This document shows, in pieces, positions 35,631 through 47,833 of a DNA stretch of 64,000 nt (position 1 is the first letter of the stretch; each line of letters opens with the position of its first letter). The stretch is from Eumeta japonica. Its lineage: Eukaryota > Arthropoda > Insecta > Lepidoptera > Psychidae. The translations under genes and the position numbers were made by a program. The notes below the pieces were generated by a model that was given only the letters and a program-made list of their open reading frames with translations, did no database searches and was not told the DNA's origin. The stretch is taken from assembly GCA_005406025.1 (NCBI GenBank), contig BGZK01000086.1:62001-126000 (forward strand). The letters run 5' to 3'.

Positions 35631-36524
35631 ATAACGTTAATATGGTAACAATCGAAAATCATGACCATTTTGAACTTCAATAAAGAATTTAACGAAGGTT
35701 AAAACTGTCGATATGAATCCGTTAGTAGGATTTTTGTATTATTTTTACTTAACTCTTCAAAAATTTATTTTATGTAATTTGTAATGAATATAATCATTTG
35801 ATGTAAGTTAATCGAATTCTAATTTAATTACAAATAAAATGATAACTAATCAGAACTTAAATTTTGAAAACTTGAAAAAATAATCACACTGAACGCTGCT
35901 GTGGCCTGATTTCAATTCTGTTTAGACATTTTTTTTTGGGAATGTATGAGCTTTAACTAGCTTTCTATCTTTTATTTAACAAATCAGTCAAGTCAAGAAT
36001 TATCAAATGTATAAAGAATAAAGATGAGAGATGCTTTTCAATTGGGCATAATTCAGAAATCAGTTTTTGGGTTTTGTTGAACAATGTTTCCAATTCTTTA
36101 ATTTTATGTTCTGCGTTATAGCTTTTAGGCTGTGCCGTACCATGAACAAAACGCAGCGAAAGAACTTGTCAGTTGGCGTAAACAATTTGAATTTAGTATG
36201 GACGGTATCAGTAGACATGATGCAAATTGGGAAAAAATGATTTGAGTACTTATTCAATAATTATGAAATTTCTTTACTGTTCGGTTTCGCAGTTAAATAA
36301 TTTTTAAATTTCTAAAACCCTTTAGATTGATGTAAAAACTATCCAATGACATAATTCGCTCTAGAAAAATCGTTGTTTGTAAGAAAATTGAAATGAACAG
36401 TCCCTGCCTAAAAGGTCAAAGCAACACTTCAATAGGAGGAGATCGTTGTTTATTTATTTGTCTGCCCTTTTGTTTGTTTGTACGTCTGTCTTCATGTTGT
36501 AGCTATTTTTCTACACATACCCAC
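35631..36524. other. Intergenic DNA, no gene seen
   Basis: AT-rich; nothing recognisable. Confidence 0.4.
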
Positions 36525-36586
36525 TCGCACGAGCGCCATGCGCGCTCGTGCGACTATCAACACACATGCTGTTCTGTTGATAGTCG
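36525..36586. repeat. Two overlapping, mutually exclusive stem-loops
   Basis: TCGCACGAGCGC (36525-36536) pairs with GCGCTCGTGCGA (36542-36553); CGACTATCAACA (36551-36562) pairs with TGTTGATAGTCG (36575-36586). Both stems are perfect over 12 bases and share CGA at 36551-36553. Confidence 0.85.
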
Positions 36587-39500
36587 AGAATTTTATATGT
36601 TTTTGTTAACATTAAAATATAGAACTTTTTTCTAATTCAATTTGTTCCATGTCTAGTATTCCGAGCCGATTTATATTTTAATAATTACTGAACAATTTTC
36701 AAGAGAAGATGGAGTTTGGTAAAGATCATAATATAGGCTTTTTTTAATTTAAATCGGAGGTCAAGGAAAAAGTTATAGAGGGTAAAGAGTGCACGATACC
36801 AGCGTAATAGTGCCCATATTGTATTTTAATACGATAGTATTCAAATAATGATAATTTGTTCTGGCTTCGCGCAAATCGGAACTGTGCGCGATATGGATAT
36901 TGAAAGCCAGATGGGAAATAGGACCGAGAGCCAGAACCGGGCCCGAAATCAAAAACGGGACTGAAGTCAAAACCGACGATCTGGATTCGAAGCAAGAGGT
37001 AACCAGGGTCGAAACCTTCTTGGTGTTGATCCTGGTTACCTGGTTACGGTGCCGGAAGGAGAATCGAAAGACGAAGAAACACACTCTTTGTCCATGTGGG
37101 CAAAGCCGCATGCGGACAGATGTACTACATAATCACGTAATTGTGTTGACAAGGATTTATATAATTATAATGTATATACGAAAAAAATGAGTGCTTTCTA
37201 CAAGGTGAGCGAGTGTCGCATTACAGATATAAGAAGAGTAGTTGACGTACCCTAAATTCAGGCTATAAAAGATTCATAGATTTTAACTTTATGTTAAGAA
37301 AATAGGTAACTTTTTTAAAGTACTTTTACTTTTTATTTCAAATTCCTTCAATATTCTGCGTTCAGTTTATTATTATATAGAACTCGATAAGAAATGGAAA
37401 CTGGTTTCCCAGCTTCCATCGGTTTTGAAATCGTAGCACTAACATTTGTTTAGTGTGAGGGTACTATGGCGACGTGAAAACTCTAAAAATACATTCGTAA
37501 TACATTTTTAAAATAAAAAGTATCAGATTTTGCAACTGATGATCACAATTTGGCATATAAGTTTCTCACGACTAATTTCGAAGGTGCAATTGTGTTTCGT
37601 TAAAAATGTACGTAGAATTACTTTGTATTATCTACAACTGATAAATATATTTGTCTACATTTATCAAATTAAGGCCTTTTTGAATGAATCTAAGGTTGAA
37701 AATTGTATTACGTAGATATTTTTTGCCATTAAATGATCCAGTTACAATTGTCAATGTTAATAAGTAAATACTAACGATAATTTTGTTTTTCTTTTATATT
37801 CATAAACTTTTATCTCTCCTCTACCTTTGTAGACCGGGAACACCGACCGTTAAAGGGCAGCTCTTGTAAAGCGCCGATTGCCTGACTTCGAATGAATGGC
37901 TACTTTTATGTGAAAGTTTCATCGAGTGTTATGTGGCGGTGGTGGCGAAAACGCACATGGAAGTGCTGTTTATTTTAAAAGCATCTACGAAAGCGCAAGC
38001 GCACTCTCTGTGAGACGCGAGTCGCAATTATATGCATTCACCGAAAATCTCTCCACACGAACGAGCCCGAAGTCCGATTTCAATAAGCGGGAGAGCGTGT
38101 ATTTTAGGATGCAGTTCACGACCCATTTAACGAATCCGAATGCCTGAGGTCATTCTCTTCGACGCAGAAAAATCTAGTTCAGTAAACGGCACCGAGAGAA
38201 GAGTCGATAGGAATCAAATGACAGGTCTTTATCGGGAACGTTCTAGGAATCTGTAAATTAAGAACATATCTCGAGTAACTTACGATCGTCTGCGAAATGC
38301 ACTCGACTTAAATGCTAAGCGTCTCATTTCTTTTTTCATATGACGATATTGATAATTCGTTACGTATATATATAACGATGTCGCTTTCCGAACGCTGTTC
38401 TTGTTCAAGGGGTCTGATTAGAAACTCAATGTTCATTTCGGTTCTGATCCCAGCTACATGTACGTTCGTTCTGAGCTCTGTTCCGCTATCGATTTCTGAA
38501 TCCGGCCCCGCTCTCGTTTCGATATATTTCTGCTCCACGTGCCGATTCCTACACTGTTCTAGATTATAAGCTCGGTTCCCCTCTAGGTTTTTTCGAGGCA
38601 ATTCCTCCCTTTTTCTGTTTCCGTTTGAGCTCATTGTTTCAACCGCTGGACTGTTAATTAATATTAATTCCGATACAGATTCCGCTCGCGACTTCGACAG
38701 CATTGCGATACATCTAAATATACAAAAAGCTTCAAATTTTAAAAAGCAAGTACTAAAAAATATTAGGAAATTAAAGCTCTAATTGGATGAAAAGAAGGAA
38801 ATAACATTATATATAATATCAAAACTGATAACGTTACAAATATCAAATTTGTTATTACTAAAACTTTAAGTTAAAGAATATTATTTATTTGCTTCGTAAA
38901 AATTAATCTTTAAGAGGATGCAGTAGGGGACAAGACGTTGTATTTAGATTCCCAAACAGCTGAGTTTGGGAACTTTTGGTAACTTTATCGAGACCGCTCG
39001 ATATTAAAAATGAAGGTATTCATTCTATGAATTCCTTCTATTCGCGAGTGGAATCTAGTAACCTATGTTTTCAGACTGAGGTGATTAACTTTGGGTACAA
39101 AATTTGAGGTGAACGAAAAACATGCAAACCGGCATCGTTTAGATGATGACAGTACTTTCCAAGAATTTTGTGGATATACCTTATATCTTAATGTGGAAAA
39201 TGGGTGTGGATAATGTGGAAAATGCAAATTAATCTGGACGTAGTCTAACGTTTGGTTCATAAACACAAAAAGTTTAGTGTCGATGCGACAGCGGCTTTGG
39301 TAGTTTATTGTTTATGGTTATTGTATGTGTTCATTGTTTATGCGGTTAGCTAAGTTTATTGCTTCTGATGAAGATTTATTCTGCTCCGTGTTGGACAAAA
39401 GATTGTGTGCAGTTAATTATATGTGTTTTTTTTCAATAATATAAAAGAGACCAATATTGAAGACATTATCTGAATCAACTTCGAACTACTTGTTTTGATC

Positions 39501-41739
39501 TTATCTACGTTTTAACAATTTGTAATAGTTTCTGATATAACCATTGTTAAATTTAAGTAAATCCATTCTTAGTTCGATTCACATAAGACAATTTTGGAAC
39601 ATACTTACTGCATGTTTATACTCAAAAATCAACAATTAGTTGTGAGTCGCTGATCGGCCGTTGGGAAGCGTGCCATCCGCGTTGCGTCGCATGCATAGGA
39701 CCTGTCTCAATTTTTGTCGCTATTTTTAGTATTCCCATCTCTATGCCTAACTGTAGCACTTCCAAGGATATTCATTGTTTTCACTTCGAAGGAGCCAAGA
39801 TTAGCTGTATTCAAGCAGTTTATATATGTAGGAGGAATTAAATGAAAAGGTTTTGTACAGTTTTAATTGTTTATTTCTATTATTTATCCATGTCATAAGA
39901 TATCGGTGTGTACTCTAAGTTGGCACAACGTTTGGCTCGTATCCACATCTGACTAGTTCAAAATTACTACATCGGCGCCCGCGACCGGACCACGATTCAA
40001 TGTAACACAGTAGTTCTAAGTGACGATTAAAATAACTATATTATAATCAAATTAAATACAAACAAATAATGTTGAAAGTCATGCTTAATCTACGAGATTG
40101 CGATATGAAGTGAGATAATTGTCCCGTAATTCAACTAAATAGCAGCGTAAAAGTAAGCTTCTATATAAAATATTTCTTCGTAAAGAAATAGATAAGACGC
40201 GTATTTATTGCAGATATTTGGTTTGCGTTATTTTTTTCATATTTAATATGGAGAAAATTTTTGTATAATCCTTTTTTTTCCCTAAGTCGAGATTGAAATA
40301 TATGAGGGAAACTGCACGCATTGATCCAGAGTAGAAGACCCATTAACGAAACGGCGTATCAATAAAAAATAATAATAATCGAAATACAATTTAAGATTTG
40401 GTCTTATCCTTCGGAATTGTTAGATATTCATGTACACGGAGTATGTGTAAGTTGTATATAAGCCAGTTATTGACTCTCAAGTTCGTTAAACTAAATTACA
40501 TACTTATTTTTCTTATCGGCCTCTCGACCTGTCAAAGAATCAGTATCCATTTGAAATTATCATTTTTCCCTTGTAAAGATTGTTTTATACGTAGAGCTTT
40601 ATCTTATTTACAATTTAAATTTTGCCATTCCTATTAATTAAAAAAAAAAACATCTTTTACTCAATTAAATATTTCGTTCAAAACGATTCACACGTCGGGA
40701 AGCTATCAAAAACATCCGGCACACTGGACATGCAGCGCCCCCCCAAACCTCGACGGTCATACGCGATACAGAATTAGAACTAAACTCTGAAATAACCATT
40801 CGTATGGAGAGCAACGGGTGAATCACGAGCGCTGCCGACATACGAGATGATGCATGCGCGCGCGCAGACAGGGCGGACTTTTATGCGTGCTTAACTGTTA
40901 ATGTATTCAAATAAAGAATAACTTAAAGGTGAGAGAAATGTTTGGTTGTACGTATATAAATAAAAGCGGGAAAAAGAAAGACATGCTTTAAGCACACCAA
41001 CATTAAAATCATATAATAAAAAGTAAATATAAAACAAAGAATAAAAATGAACAAGGAATCTGCTTTTCGCAAGTTGAAGCTACAGTACAGTACAAAATAA
41101 AGGAACGCTTTCTTGTATATTATAAGCACTCACATGTACCTCTTATTTTTTAGGATAAATACTGAAGTTTTATATTATATTGTTTCCCAAAAACCATAAA
41201 ATAATAGTACGTAATATGAATGAACAACGGTAAATTTTTTTCAGCTTTGGTCGCATTTAAGTATAGGCCAATACGAAACCTTAAATAGTAATCTAATAAG
41301 AATTTAAACTTTAAAAGTTATTCGACAATCTTCTAAATGTATACAGCTAAATATATTTATAGAAACGTGTCGAAGGCGTTCAGTTAGTTTTCATCACAAC
41401 CAGAATTCGAGTTGCAGTTGCCTGTCGCGCCACGCGGTCGGCAATTTTGACCGAGGAGTTCATATTTTTCAAAATTTCTATGTTAATTTTGAAAAATACT
41501 TCTTTAAGTTTGGATTTAATAGAAATCGACAGAACTAAGGCTCTTTCGAGCTGGAAAACGCCAGAAATTTACTGATAAAATTGAATTACGTTAGAAAATC
41601 CAAATAAATATTGAAAAGTGCTAATTACTAATTTTACGCATTTTTTTACTTTCGAAGTTCCCTGTAAAATCTAAATTATGTGCAGTTTTAACGACCGAAA
41701 GACTACGTTAGCTTACTCTAGACAGTTCAAGATGAGAAA
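36587..41739. other. Intergenic DNA between the SVWC gene and shakB
   Basis: No gene is recognised in 5 kb. Two blocks (about 36885-37080 and 38300-38700) are rich in a loose AACCGGGAC / GATCAGAACCG type short-period repeat and give long but meaningless frames (112 codons minus at 36773, 131 codons minus at 38308). CpG-rich patches lie at 37820-38100 and 40690-40880; the second has an ATGCATGCGCGCGCGCAGA run. A small palindrome TTCCCAAACAGCTGAGTTTG with GGAA lies at 38949. Confidence 0.35.
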
Positions 41740-42200
41740 ATTCCTAATAAGCCCGCACAAAAGCAGGTTTCGCATCGGCCTTGCCGGTCGGGGCTCGGAC
41801 CGGTCTGGTCAATGTCTTTTGGCGCCAAAACGTGCCACAAACAGGTGGCAGTAGTTACTTCCTAAACGACTACATTAAGTACTAAACTATATTGCTTCAC
41901 ATCGTAATAGTCGGTTGAGGCGCGGCGAGGGCGCGGCCGGGCCTCCTGAGAAGGCGTGCGTTATTCGATAACAGTGCTTATTGTCTTAAGTGATCCACGA
42001 GACGGGTGCGACTTCCCGCCGCCGGGGCGGGCGGCGAGCGCGCCCGGGGCGCCTCATGGCCACAGGCCGTCGTAGCGGTACACGGCGAAACGGCTCTGCC
42101 GCTCGAGTGCGAGGGGCCGGTGCGCCTCGGCCCCGGGCTCGGCCCCGGGCTCAGATCGGAGAGGTCACGTGGGGAGCGGCCACCCGGGGCCCGGCGGCGG
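41740..42200 (-). other. GC-rich 3' UTR of shakB (presumed)
   Basis: The 200 bases after the shakB stop are very GC-rich (runs of CCCGG, a GCCCGGGGCCGAG repeat at about 42125-42155 on the complement). The sequence turns AT-rich near 41900. No convincing TTTATT (AATAAA on the minus strand) lies close by, so the UTR end is unknown. Confidence 0.4.
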
Positions 42201-42603
42201 TCACGCCTCCCCGCCGTGTATGTGATGCTGGTAACTGTGGTTCAGCTTGTTGGCGAACTCGTGCATTATGTCCCTGAATATCACCGAGTCCAGGTTTTCC
42301 CCCAGAACGTAAAGCAGATACCAGTCTCCCATCTTGCTTCTCCGAACTATGGTGTCGACGTTGTCCCGCCGGACCAGCCGGAAGCGCAGCCTCATGGCGT
42401 GGACCCTCGCCCTCGGCGAGCATATGATGACCACCCGGTACACCAGCGTGAGCGCCGTCAAGAAGCCGAGGATCACGAACCAGAACCAGAGGAACACGTA
42501 GATCTTCTCGTTGACGACGTTCAGCGGCAGGATGCAGAGTGCATCGTGGCGCTCCACCTCGCCGGACGAGCCGAACTTGTTGAACAGCGTGCACTTGACC
42601 ATC
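42201..42603 (-). CDS. shakB: shakB last coding exon: extracellular loop 2, TM4, cytoplasmic tail
   Basis: The acceptor CTCTCTTCATAG ends at 42604. G completes Arg, then 133 codons from MVKCTLFNK to HIHGGEA and a TGA at 42203-42201. The exon and the about 200 bases after the stop are strongly GC-rich against the AT-rich surroundings. The GC-rich codon third positions produce a 226-codon open frame on the other strand (42006-42686) that is an artefact. The tail [13 protein letters not shown] is a lineage-specific end. Confidence 0.95.
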
Positions 42604-45600
42604 CTATGAAGAGAGACGCGGGCGTCAGTCCGACTAAATACAATGACATGTCAGTCCTTAGCTGCGCGCCGGAAAGTGATCGATAGATGAAATCCAAAAG
42701 AATCGTTTGGGAGGCATTTTGACGTATGTAAAATCGTACGTTGACAAAAGTTGCTATAGTCGGTTTACCAATATTTCAAACCACATATGACATTAATGAA
42801 TCAACACAACCGTCTTTAAGTCCGAGCTGATTTAGGTAAATTGTAACTAATATCTGGATTTTATTAAGTACTATTAGTTGATAACATTCATAAAAATAAA
42901 TATTTAGAAAAACTTCACATATCAAATATGCTATACATTTTTAAAGTTTTTATTTACACATTTACAGTTTACTGTAAGTCGTTTATGATTGTAGGAATAA
43001 GTTGCACATTTTTTTACATTTGCTTGCAAAGCACTTTTTCCCAAACGAATCTATGGTATAACAAATCGGAGCATCAGTATTATCAAATAAACATGTTGAA
43101 AAGGTTACAAGTCATACAATATAACGTCAGCAAGTCAAAAAAATTTCAAAGATAATAGCAATTTAAATTTTGCATTTTAGAATGTTTGACAATTTAAAAT
43201 CATAATAAATACCGTCAAACAATTAATCCTTTATTTACAATCACACACTACACAAATTACTTCTAAATAACTGAACTACTTACCGGGCGACACGCACGCG
43301 ACGCTTGAGATATTCTAGAATAGGCTGTTGTCGAGCAAAAGATCATCACCTCGACCGCGATACAACCGGCTAAACTGGCAGTTAAAACACTCAATGCTTT
43401 TTTACCAGTTGTATCACGCTTTGTGAAAGCATGAAGAGCTTGCAAGACTTAAGAAATTTCCTAGAAAATTTTCTATGGAATCCCAAGAGTCATTCGAGCA
43501 TCGCTTATATTAAGAGTACGCCGATGCCTTCTCGAATCATATTCTACGGACGCAGCTGACATTTCGCTGGGTAAATGTCTCCGAAAATGGAAGTCGAGAG
43601 CGAATACATTTTTATCGGGGCCAGGGTAATGAGCTCATTCGCTTTGTCGTGTCAGACTTTTGACAATATTTTCTTATTCTAGAACGATGGAATCGGCCTT
43701 TAAGCTTTGAATTTTAAAAGGAAAAGAATGTTATGAAATCATATTCTTCGGAAGGAAACTATCGACTTCAGTTGCTCGACTTAACAGCTTTTCCTTTTCA
43801 TATAAACATTTCTTTACGATTTTATTTCAACCAACCGTACAAGTGACAAAAACCGTTTTCGTATCCATTAAGGTGAGATTTATGTGATCAGTCGAGTACA
43901 CTGGCAGGGAGAAAAACACGCGGTGACTTTCTTACTTTAAAAGCTCAAACTCCTCTAAGGCGTGCTGTAAATAAAAATTACGAATGCTTTTTGATCGGCT
44001 CGCAAGATATTTCTATTCGAATTGCGAGAAGGACGAGTGCTAAACCTTTTGAAAATAACATACCTTCAAGAAATAACGCTTTGTGACAATATTTTCATGA
44101 CTTATTCTGTATTTAAGTATAAAAATGAAGCTAATAAAAGTTTTATAAACATTTTAAATTGGATGTATGTTTTATATAACACAGTAAAAACTTAATAATT
44201 CACACAAACTAGAAAAGATCGAACATTTTAATGTTTGTATTAATGCAAAAGATAAATTAAATGGTTTGTCAGTTTACTATTATTAAATGTTATAAAAGTT
44301 CCGTTATTAAATTGCATAATCTTCAAATTAGCTTTGTTAACTTTTAACCTCGGAAATATGTAGATCATGGGGTCGATGCGGTCCTCCTGATCGGACTCCA
44401 TGTAGGCGATGACGTCCAGCCCGAAGGTCATGAATTCGCCGTCGAAGAACCGGTTCATCAGGAACATCTGGCCTGGAAACCGCACACCGATCAGGAAACA
44501 TAGTACGACCACATTTTTATTACGTAAATAAAAATCATTTGTTCACCTTGGTGAAGTGGTATCATTTGTATTGTTAGAAGTGTTCAAATTTTTCCAAATT
44601 TTCTGGTGGGTTTGTAATAGCTCTTCAGGAATAGACATCAATTAGGAAAAATTTCTGTCTATTCCTGAAAATCGCAAAAACATCAATAATTGCACATCAT
44701 ATGTGCAACTACTTTTAGCGCTGATTTTTTCTATTTCCTTGTTCTCTATTCAGTCGACGTTTCCATTTTGTTATTAATTCTTATTAACATAAAAGAAAAA
44801 TATCATTTAAATACTATTAGACCGATGCTGCGTTTGGGCAACCACCAGTTATAATTACACCATCGAGCCTCCCGGATTCGGGTTCTGGTACATACATATA
44901 TATGTATGTGTAAGCGAAATACCACTGACTGGCTGACTCATCACGAGATCTCCGAAACTAAAGCTCTGATTAACTTGAAATTTGATCTAGTTACTCTTTT
45001 CAGAATGTAAACGCTGACTAAGAACGGATTTTATGCAAATCATATCCGAAAAAAATTGTCATCATTTTATGTCTACGCGAGCGGAGCCGCAGGCAAAATC
45101 TAGTTATTTAATTATTGCAATCGGCCGATTATTATTATTAGCCACTGAATATTATGGATATTTAAAAAAATGTAAGAATTTTTTTTAAGAATTTCCTTTT
45201 TTATTAACTCCATCAATGCATCTTTTTTAAGACTTTTCAAACACATTGTTCAAAATTTAGAGGAAGGACACACAAAAATGATGACTCGAAGTTCGTAAAC
45301 GGAGAAATGTACACCTTTCGAGGTGAAGTCACTAAGATTCTTTAATACATTTTGAAATACCTTTCTAACGACATCCAGCACAATGATGCTGTGCAAGAAG
45401 AAAAATTGCTCTTTTCAAGAGAGAAAACACTCGTAAATTTATTTTGTATATATTTAGATAACTGAATGGCGGTTCACACGAGATGCCTACCTGCGTGATT
45501 TTCTTACAATCCACGAAACAAAAGCAGGGTTGTAATGCTGTGACTTACAGATGGACGGATAGACGGGTGGAACGAATATATAAGGATTTATTTTTCTTGC

Positions 45601-46494
45601 TTTTAACTACTGAACCTTAAAATAAACACAGATAAATCGACAAACAAACATCAAACTGACGTCATAAGTAGCAGAATGAAGCAAGGAGATGCTTTAAAAC
45701 ATATTCTCGTCCTTCACGAGTCCCCGGACTCGTTCGCCTTCGCCATTAAGTTATGGAAAGAAATTCATTTTTCATTTCCCAAAAAAAAAAGCCCGAGACA
45801 GAGTAACCGTCCCCCATGTTTGTCAGCGCGTGTCTCTATTAAGTTTTACAAACAGCGGTTCCTTATGATTTATGTGGGTAGTTGCGATGCGGGCGGCGCG
45901 CGGCGCACGTGTGGCGCCCCCTACGATATTTCATCGAAACGCACGACGACGTCGATTTTTGTAACGACCTAATCGGAGCCAAGAATGCGATCTGCATCCT
46001 TCGTCTCGTGGAATACATTACGGGCACGCGGGGCGCTTCCGTGCCGGACCTGCCGCTGGCTAATTCCTAGACTACTTTGTGTTTGGAAGATCATATAATG
46101 TACAATACGTTGTATTAATGATGACAATTTTCGTATATGATCCTTATTGTTTACCCTAAAATTTATATGACATTTGAATTTAATTAGCGATGTCATAAAT
46201 AATTGTCTTGTTGCAATTGTTACAACCAATTGAAAAATAATGAAGCCCTTCGATAATCGTAAAGCCATAATCACCTATGACGTTGACCAGCGCCAGCCCC
46301 TCGCAAATGTAGTATCTGTAGGCCCACCAGTTGTGGTACCTCAGGTTCTCGCACAGGTAGTCCAGGATCAGTTTCTTCTTGGTCTTCTTCTCGATTTCCG
46401 TGCAGACGCCGACGTCCAGATCCATCATCAGCGCACGGATCTTCCCGCCCTCCCACGACTTCCACAGCCAGCGGGGCGCGTAGAACAGCATCGC
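42201..46494 (-). CDS. shakB: Shaking-B innexin, C-terminal two-thirds, three exons
   Basis: Shaking-B is the innexin of electrical synapses, such as the fly giant fibre. Three minus-strand exons (46494-46275, 44472-44349, 42603-42201) join in phase to 248 residues. They run from the end of TM2 ([15 protein letters not shown]), through the cytoplasmic loop ([15 protein letters not shown]), TM3 and the MNRFFDGEF segment at its outer end, the second extracellular loop with its two cysteines ([21 protein letters not shown] is the second loop region), TM4 ([13 protein letters not shown]) and the tail with [19 protein letters not shown]. The [26 protein letters not shown] and VRRSKMGDW segments are typical of shakB and not of ogre, inx2 or inx3. 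Missing are the first about 120 residues, including TM1 and loop 1. I searched 46.5-64 kb on the minus strand for the YYQWVC segment and did not find it, so these exons are likely beyond 64000; fly shakB also has distant alternative first exons. Confidence 0.95.
42604..44348 (-). other. shakB intron between the last two coding exons
   Basis: It is AT-rich with no recognisable transposon. A minus-strand open stretch at about 43285-43450 ends at a consensus donor (CGCCCG|GTAAGT) but matches no part of an innexin and would break phase; see rejected items. Confidence 0.6.
44349..44472 (-). CDS. shakB: shakB exon: TM3 and start of extracellular loop 2
   Basis: The acceptor is GGTTTCCAG ending at 44473. 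The bases GC complete the Gly codon; 40 codons from [13 protein letters not shown] to PMIYIFP follow, and the exon ends with AG of an Arg codon. The donor is CCGAG|GTTAAA. All 40 residues align to shakB without gaps. Confidence 0.95.
44624..44669. repeat. Perfect 14-bp stem-loop in a shakB intron
   Basis: TTCAGGAATAGACA (44624-44637) is the exact complement of TGTCTATTCCTGAA (44656-44669), loop 18 bases. Confidence 0.8.
44900..45103 (+). mobile_element. Helitron 3' end, partial
   Basis: CTGACTGGCTGACTCATCACG, AACTTGAAATTTGATC and the terminal ACGCGAGCGGAGCCGCAGGC plus AAAATCTAGT are a well-known moth Helitron 3' order, ending CTAG with T after. The 5' limit is not visible. Confidence 0.6.
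46275..46494 (-). CDS. shakB: shakB exon: end of TM2, cytoplasmic loop, start of TM3
   Basis: The minus-strand acceptor is ...CGTTAG ending at 46495; the exon opens in phase 0 with GCG ATG CTG (AML of FFQ|AMLFY) and holds 73 codons plus one base. The donor is ATAG|GTGATT, whose extra G starts the Gly codon of NVIG. Reading past the donor gives DYGF, which is not innexin. Plus-strand frames over this exon are shadows. Confidence 0.95.
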
Positions 46495-47547
46495 CTAACG
46501 AACAAGACAGATTTCATTTGAACGTAACACAACGGAAGAAGATAAATTATTGTTGATTAGCTTTTAAGATGGATGTTACACTTCAATATATCGATTTGAC
46601 TGATGTGGTAATAAACGTGTCGATTGCCGAAGACAGATAAGAAGTATTGTGTATAAAAGAAAGAAAAATTAATATCAGATAATGGCGTCCTTTGATCACA
46701 TTACAAGTGGAAAGATCAAAGCGACGAGGTGCAACGGCATATACGACTCATAAAGTTGTGAATAAAATAAATAGATTTTTTTCTAATGTTTCAGTTTTCA
46801 ATTATTGCATATAAAAATCGAGGTGAATCGAAATGGAAGCTACTGCCGCAGGCTTTATTATTTCGTGAAATCGCTGAATCATTATGAATAATTATATAAG
46901 GTCAGATAAAAGCGAAAACTGTGTTAGGTTCGTTATATCAATATACTCCTTAAATCATATATATCCATTAGAGGCAAATTTAAGACGATCTGAAGCGAAC
47001 GAGCTCGTGTATAAGGTTGCGAAGTGGAAAACGTCGATTGCCGCTGTCGGCGCTCAGCGCTTTGGCCGCCCTCGTCCCGACCGGTATACTTTTTCAAGAA
47101 CTTCTTTTTACTCATACGATAGAGACAATGCTCCACCACTCTCGAGAGTTACTTCGGTCGTTCGCGGGCGGTACCTTTTCTTTTTGGTCTTTTTTTTGCT
47201 TAATTCTAACTTGCAATCGACACCGCTTATTTGTTAGTTGGAGCAACTGATCAATGTTTATGCCTAACTATGGGGAAAACTCTACTTTTTGAAATGAAGT
47301 ATCTCTAAACTAAACCAGCAATCTCGTTAGTTTCGCCGTTAGGTCAGTTTGAACTGAGCAGCGAACGCTCAATACCTCATTTTCAGAATTCATCGATAAA
47401 TTCTGAAAATAAGGTGCTATGACCCGTCGCGCGTGTGAAAGTAGGGTCAAGCGCATATTATTGTGTTGTCGTCAAATGAGTCAGCGGCATAACTACCGTT
47501 TTTGTAATGTACAAAAAATTTGTGATATGGAGCTTTCATTTCACGTT
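46495..47547 (-). other. shakB upstream intron, first part
   Basis: No innexin exon found. A palindrome lies at 47375-47414. A 117-codon plus frame (46884-47237) has no family match. Confidence 0.45.
47375..47414. repeat. 16-bp inverted repeat
   Basis: CCTCATTTTCAGAATT (47375-47390) and AATTCTGAAAATAAGG (47399-47414) pair with one mismatch; loop CATCGATA. Confidence 0.75.
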
Positions 47548-47833
47548 AGGGTCCATCCATAAATTATATCACATAAACTATAAGGTTTTCGACTCCTCCC
47601 CCCGTCCTTGTCACAGGAGGTCACACGTAAATGAAAACTGCAGTTTTTACATTTTTTTTTTGTTTAAAATACTTTGAATATTAGACAAGATAAAAGACAT
47701 AAACCTTTTTCGTTTTCGTATTTCGGATTTGACGTCACAAAGCTATTGACCAGCTCCTTGTCGCGCATTGTCACATTTCGTAGATCCCCCGTCGCGCCGT
47801 CAAAACATATGATGTAATTTATGGATGGACCCT
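47548..47833. mobile_element. 286-bp MITE with AGGGTCCATCCATAAATTA ends
   Basis: The left end AGGGTCCATCCATAAATTAT is repeated inverted at the right end (ATTTATGGATGGACCCT, finishing at 47833). The interior has the C-run (CTCCTCCCCCCGTCC) and a minus-strand frame (GATGDLRNVTMRDKELVNSF) that seems a relic of element sequence rather than a gene. Flanks CACGTTA and CATGTAA may be a worn target duplication. I know these ends from arthropod genomes but cannot assign the superfamily. Confidence 0.75.

Larger units (their letters stand above)
44473..46274 (-). other. shakB intron with a Helitron end
   Basis: It holds a perfect 14-bp stem-loop at 44624-44669 and a Helitron 3' end at about 44900-45103. 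A block at 45860-46070 is GC-rich with short open frames on the plus strand (for example 45676-45972) that resemble nothing known to me. Confidence 0.5.

Noticed and set aside
42151..42594. 147-codon minus-strand frame
   Set aside because: Out of frame with the shakB exon it overlaps; only the 42603-42201 frame matches innexins.
42006..42686. 226-codon plus-strand open frame, the longest in the window
   Set aside because: It lies antisense to the last shakB exon and its GC-rich 3' UTR; the missing stops follow from shakB codon bias, and the protein resembles nothing.
43263..43450. Possible extra shakB exon with a consensus donor (CGCCCG|GTAAGT)
   Set aside because: The encoded residues match no innexin part, and the flanking exons already join in phase at IFPR|M. 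It could belong to a non-coding or unrelated transcript.
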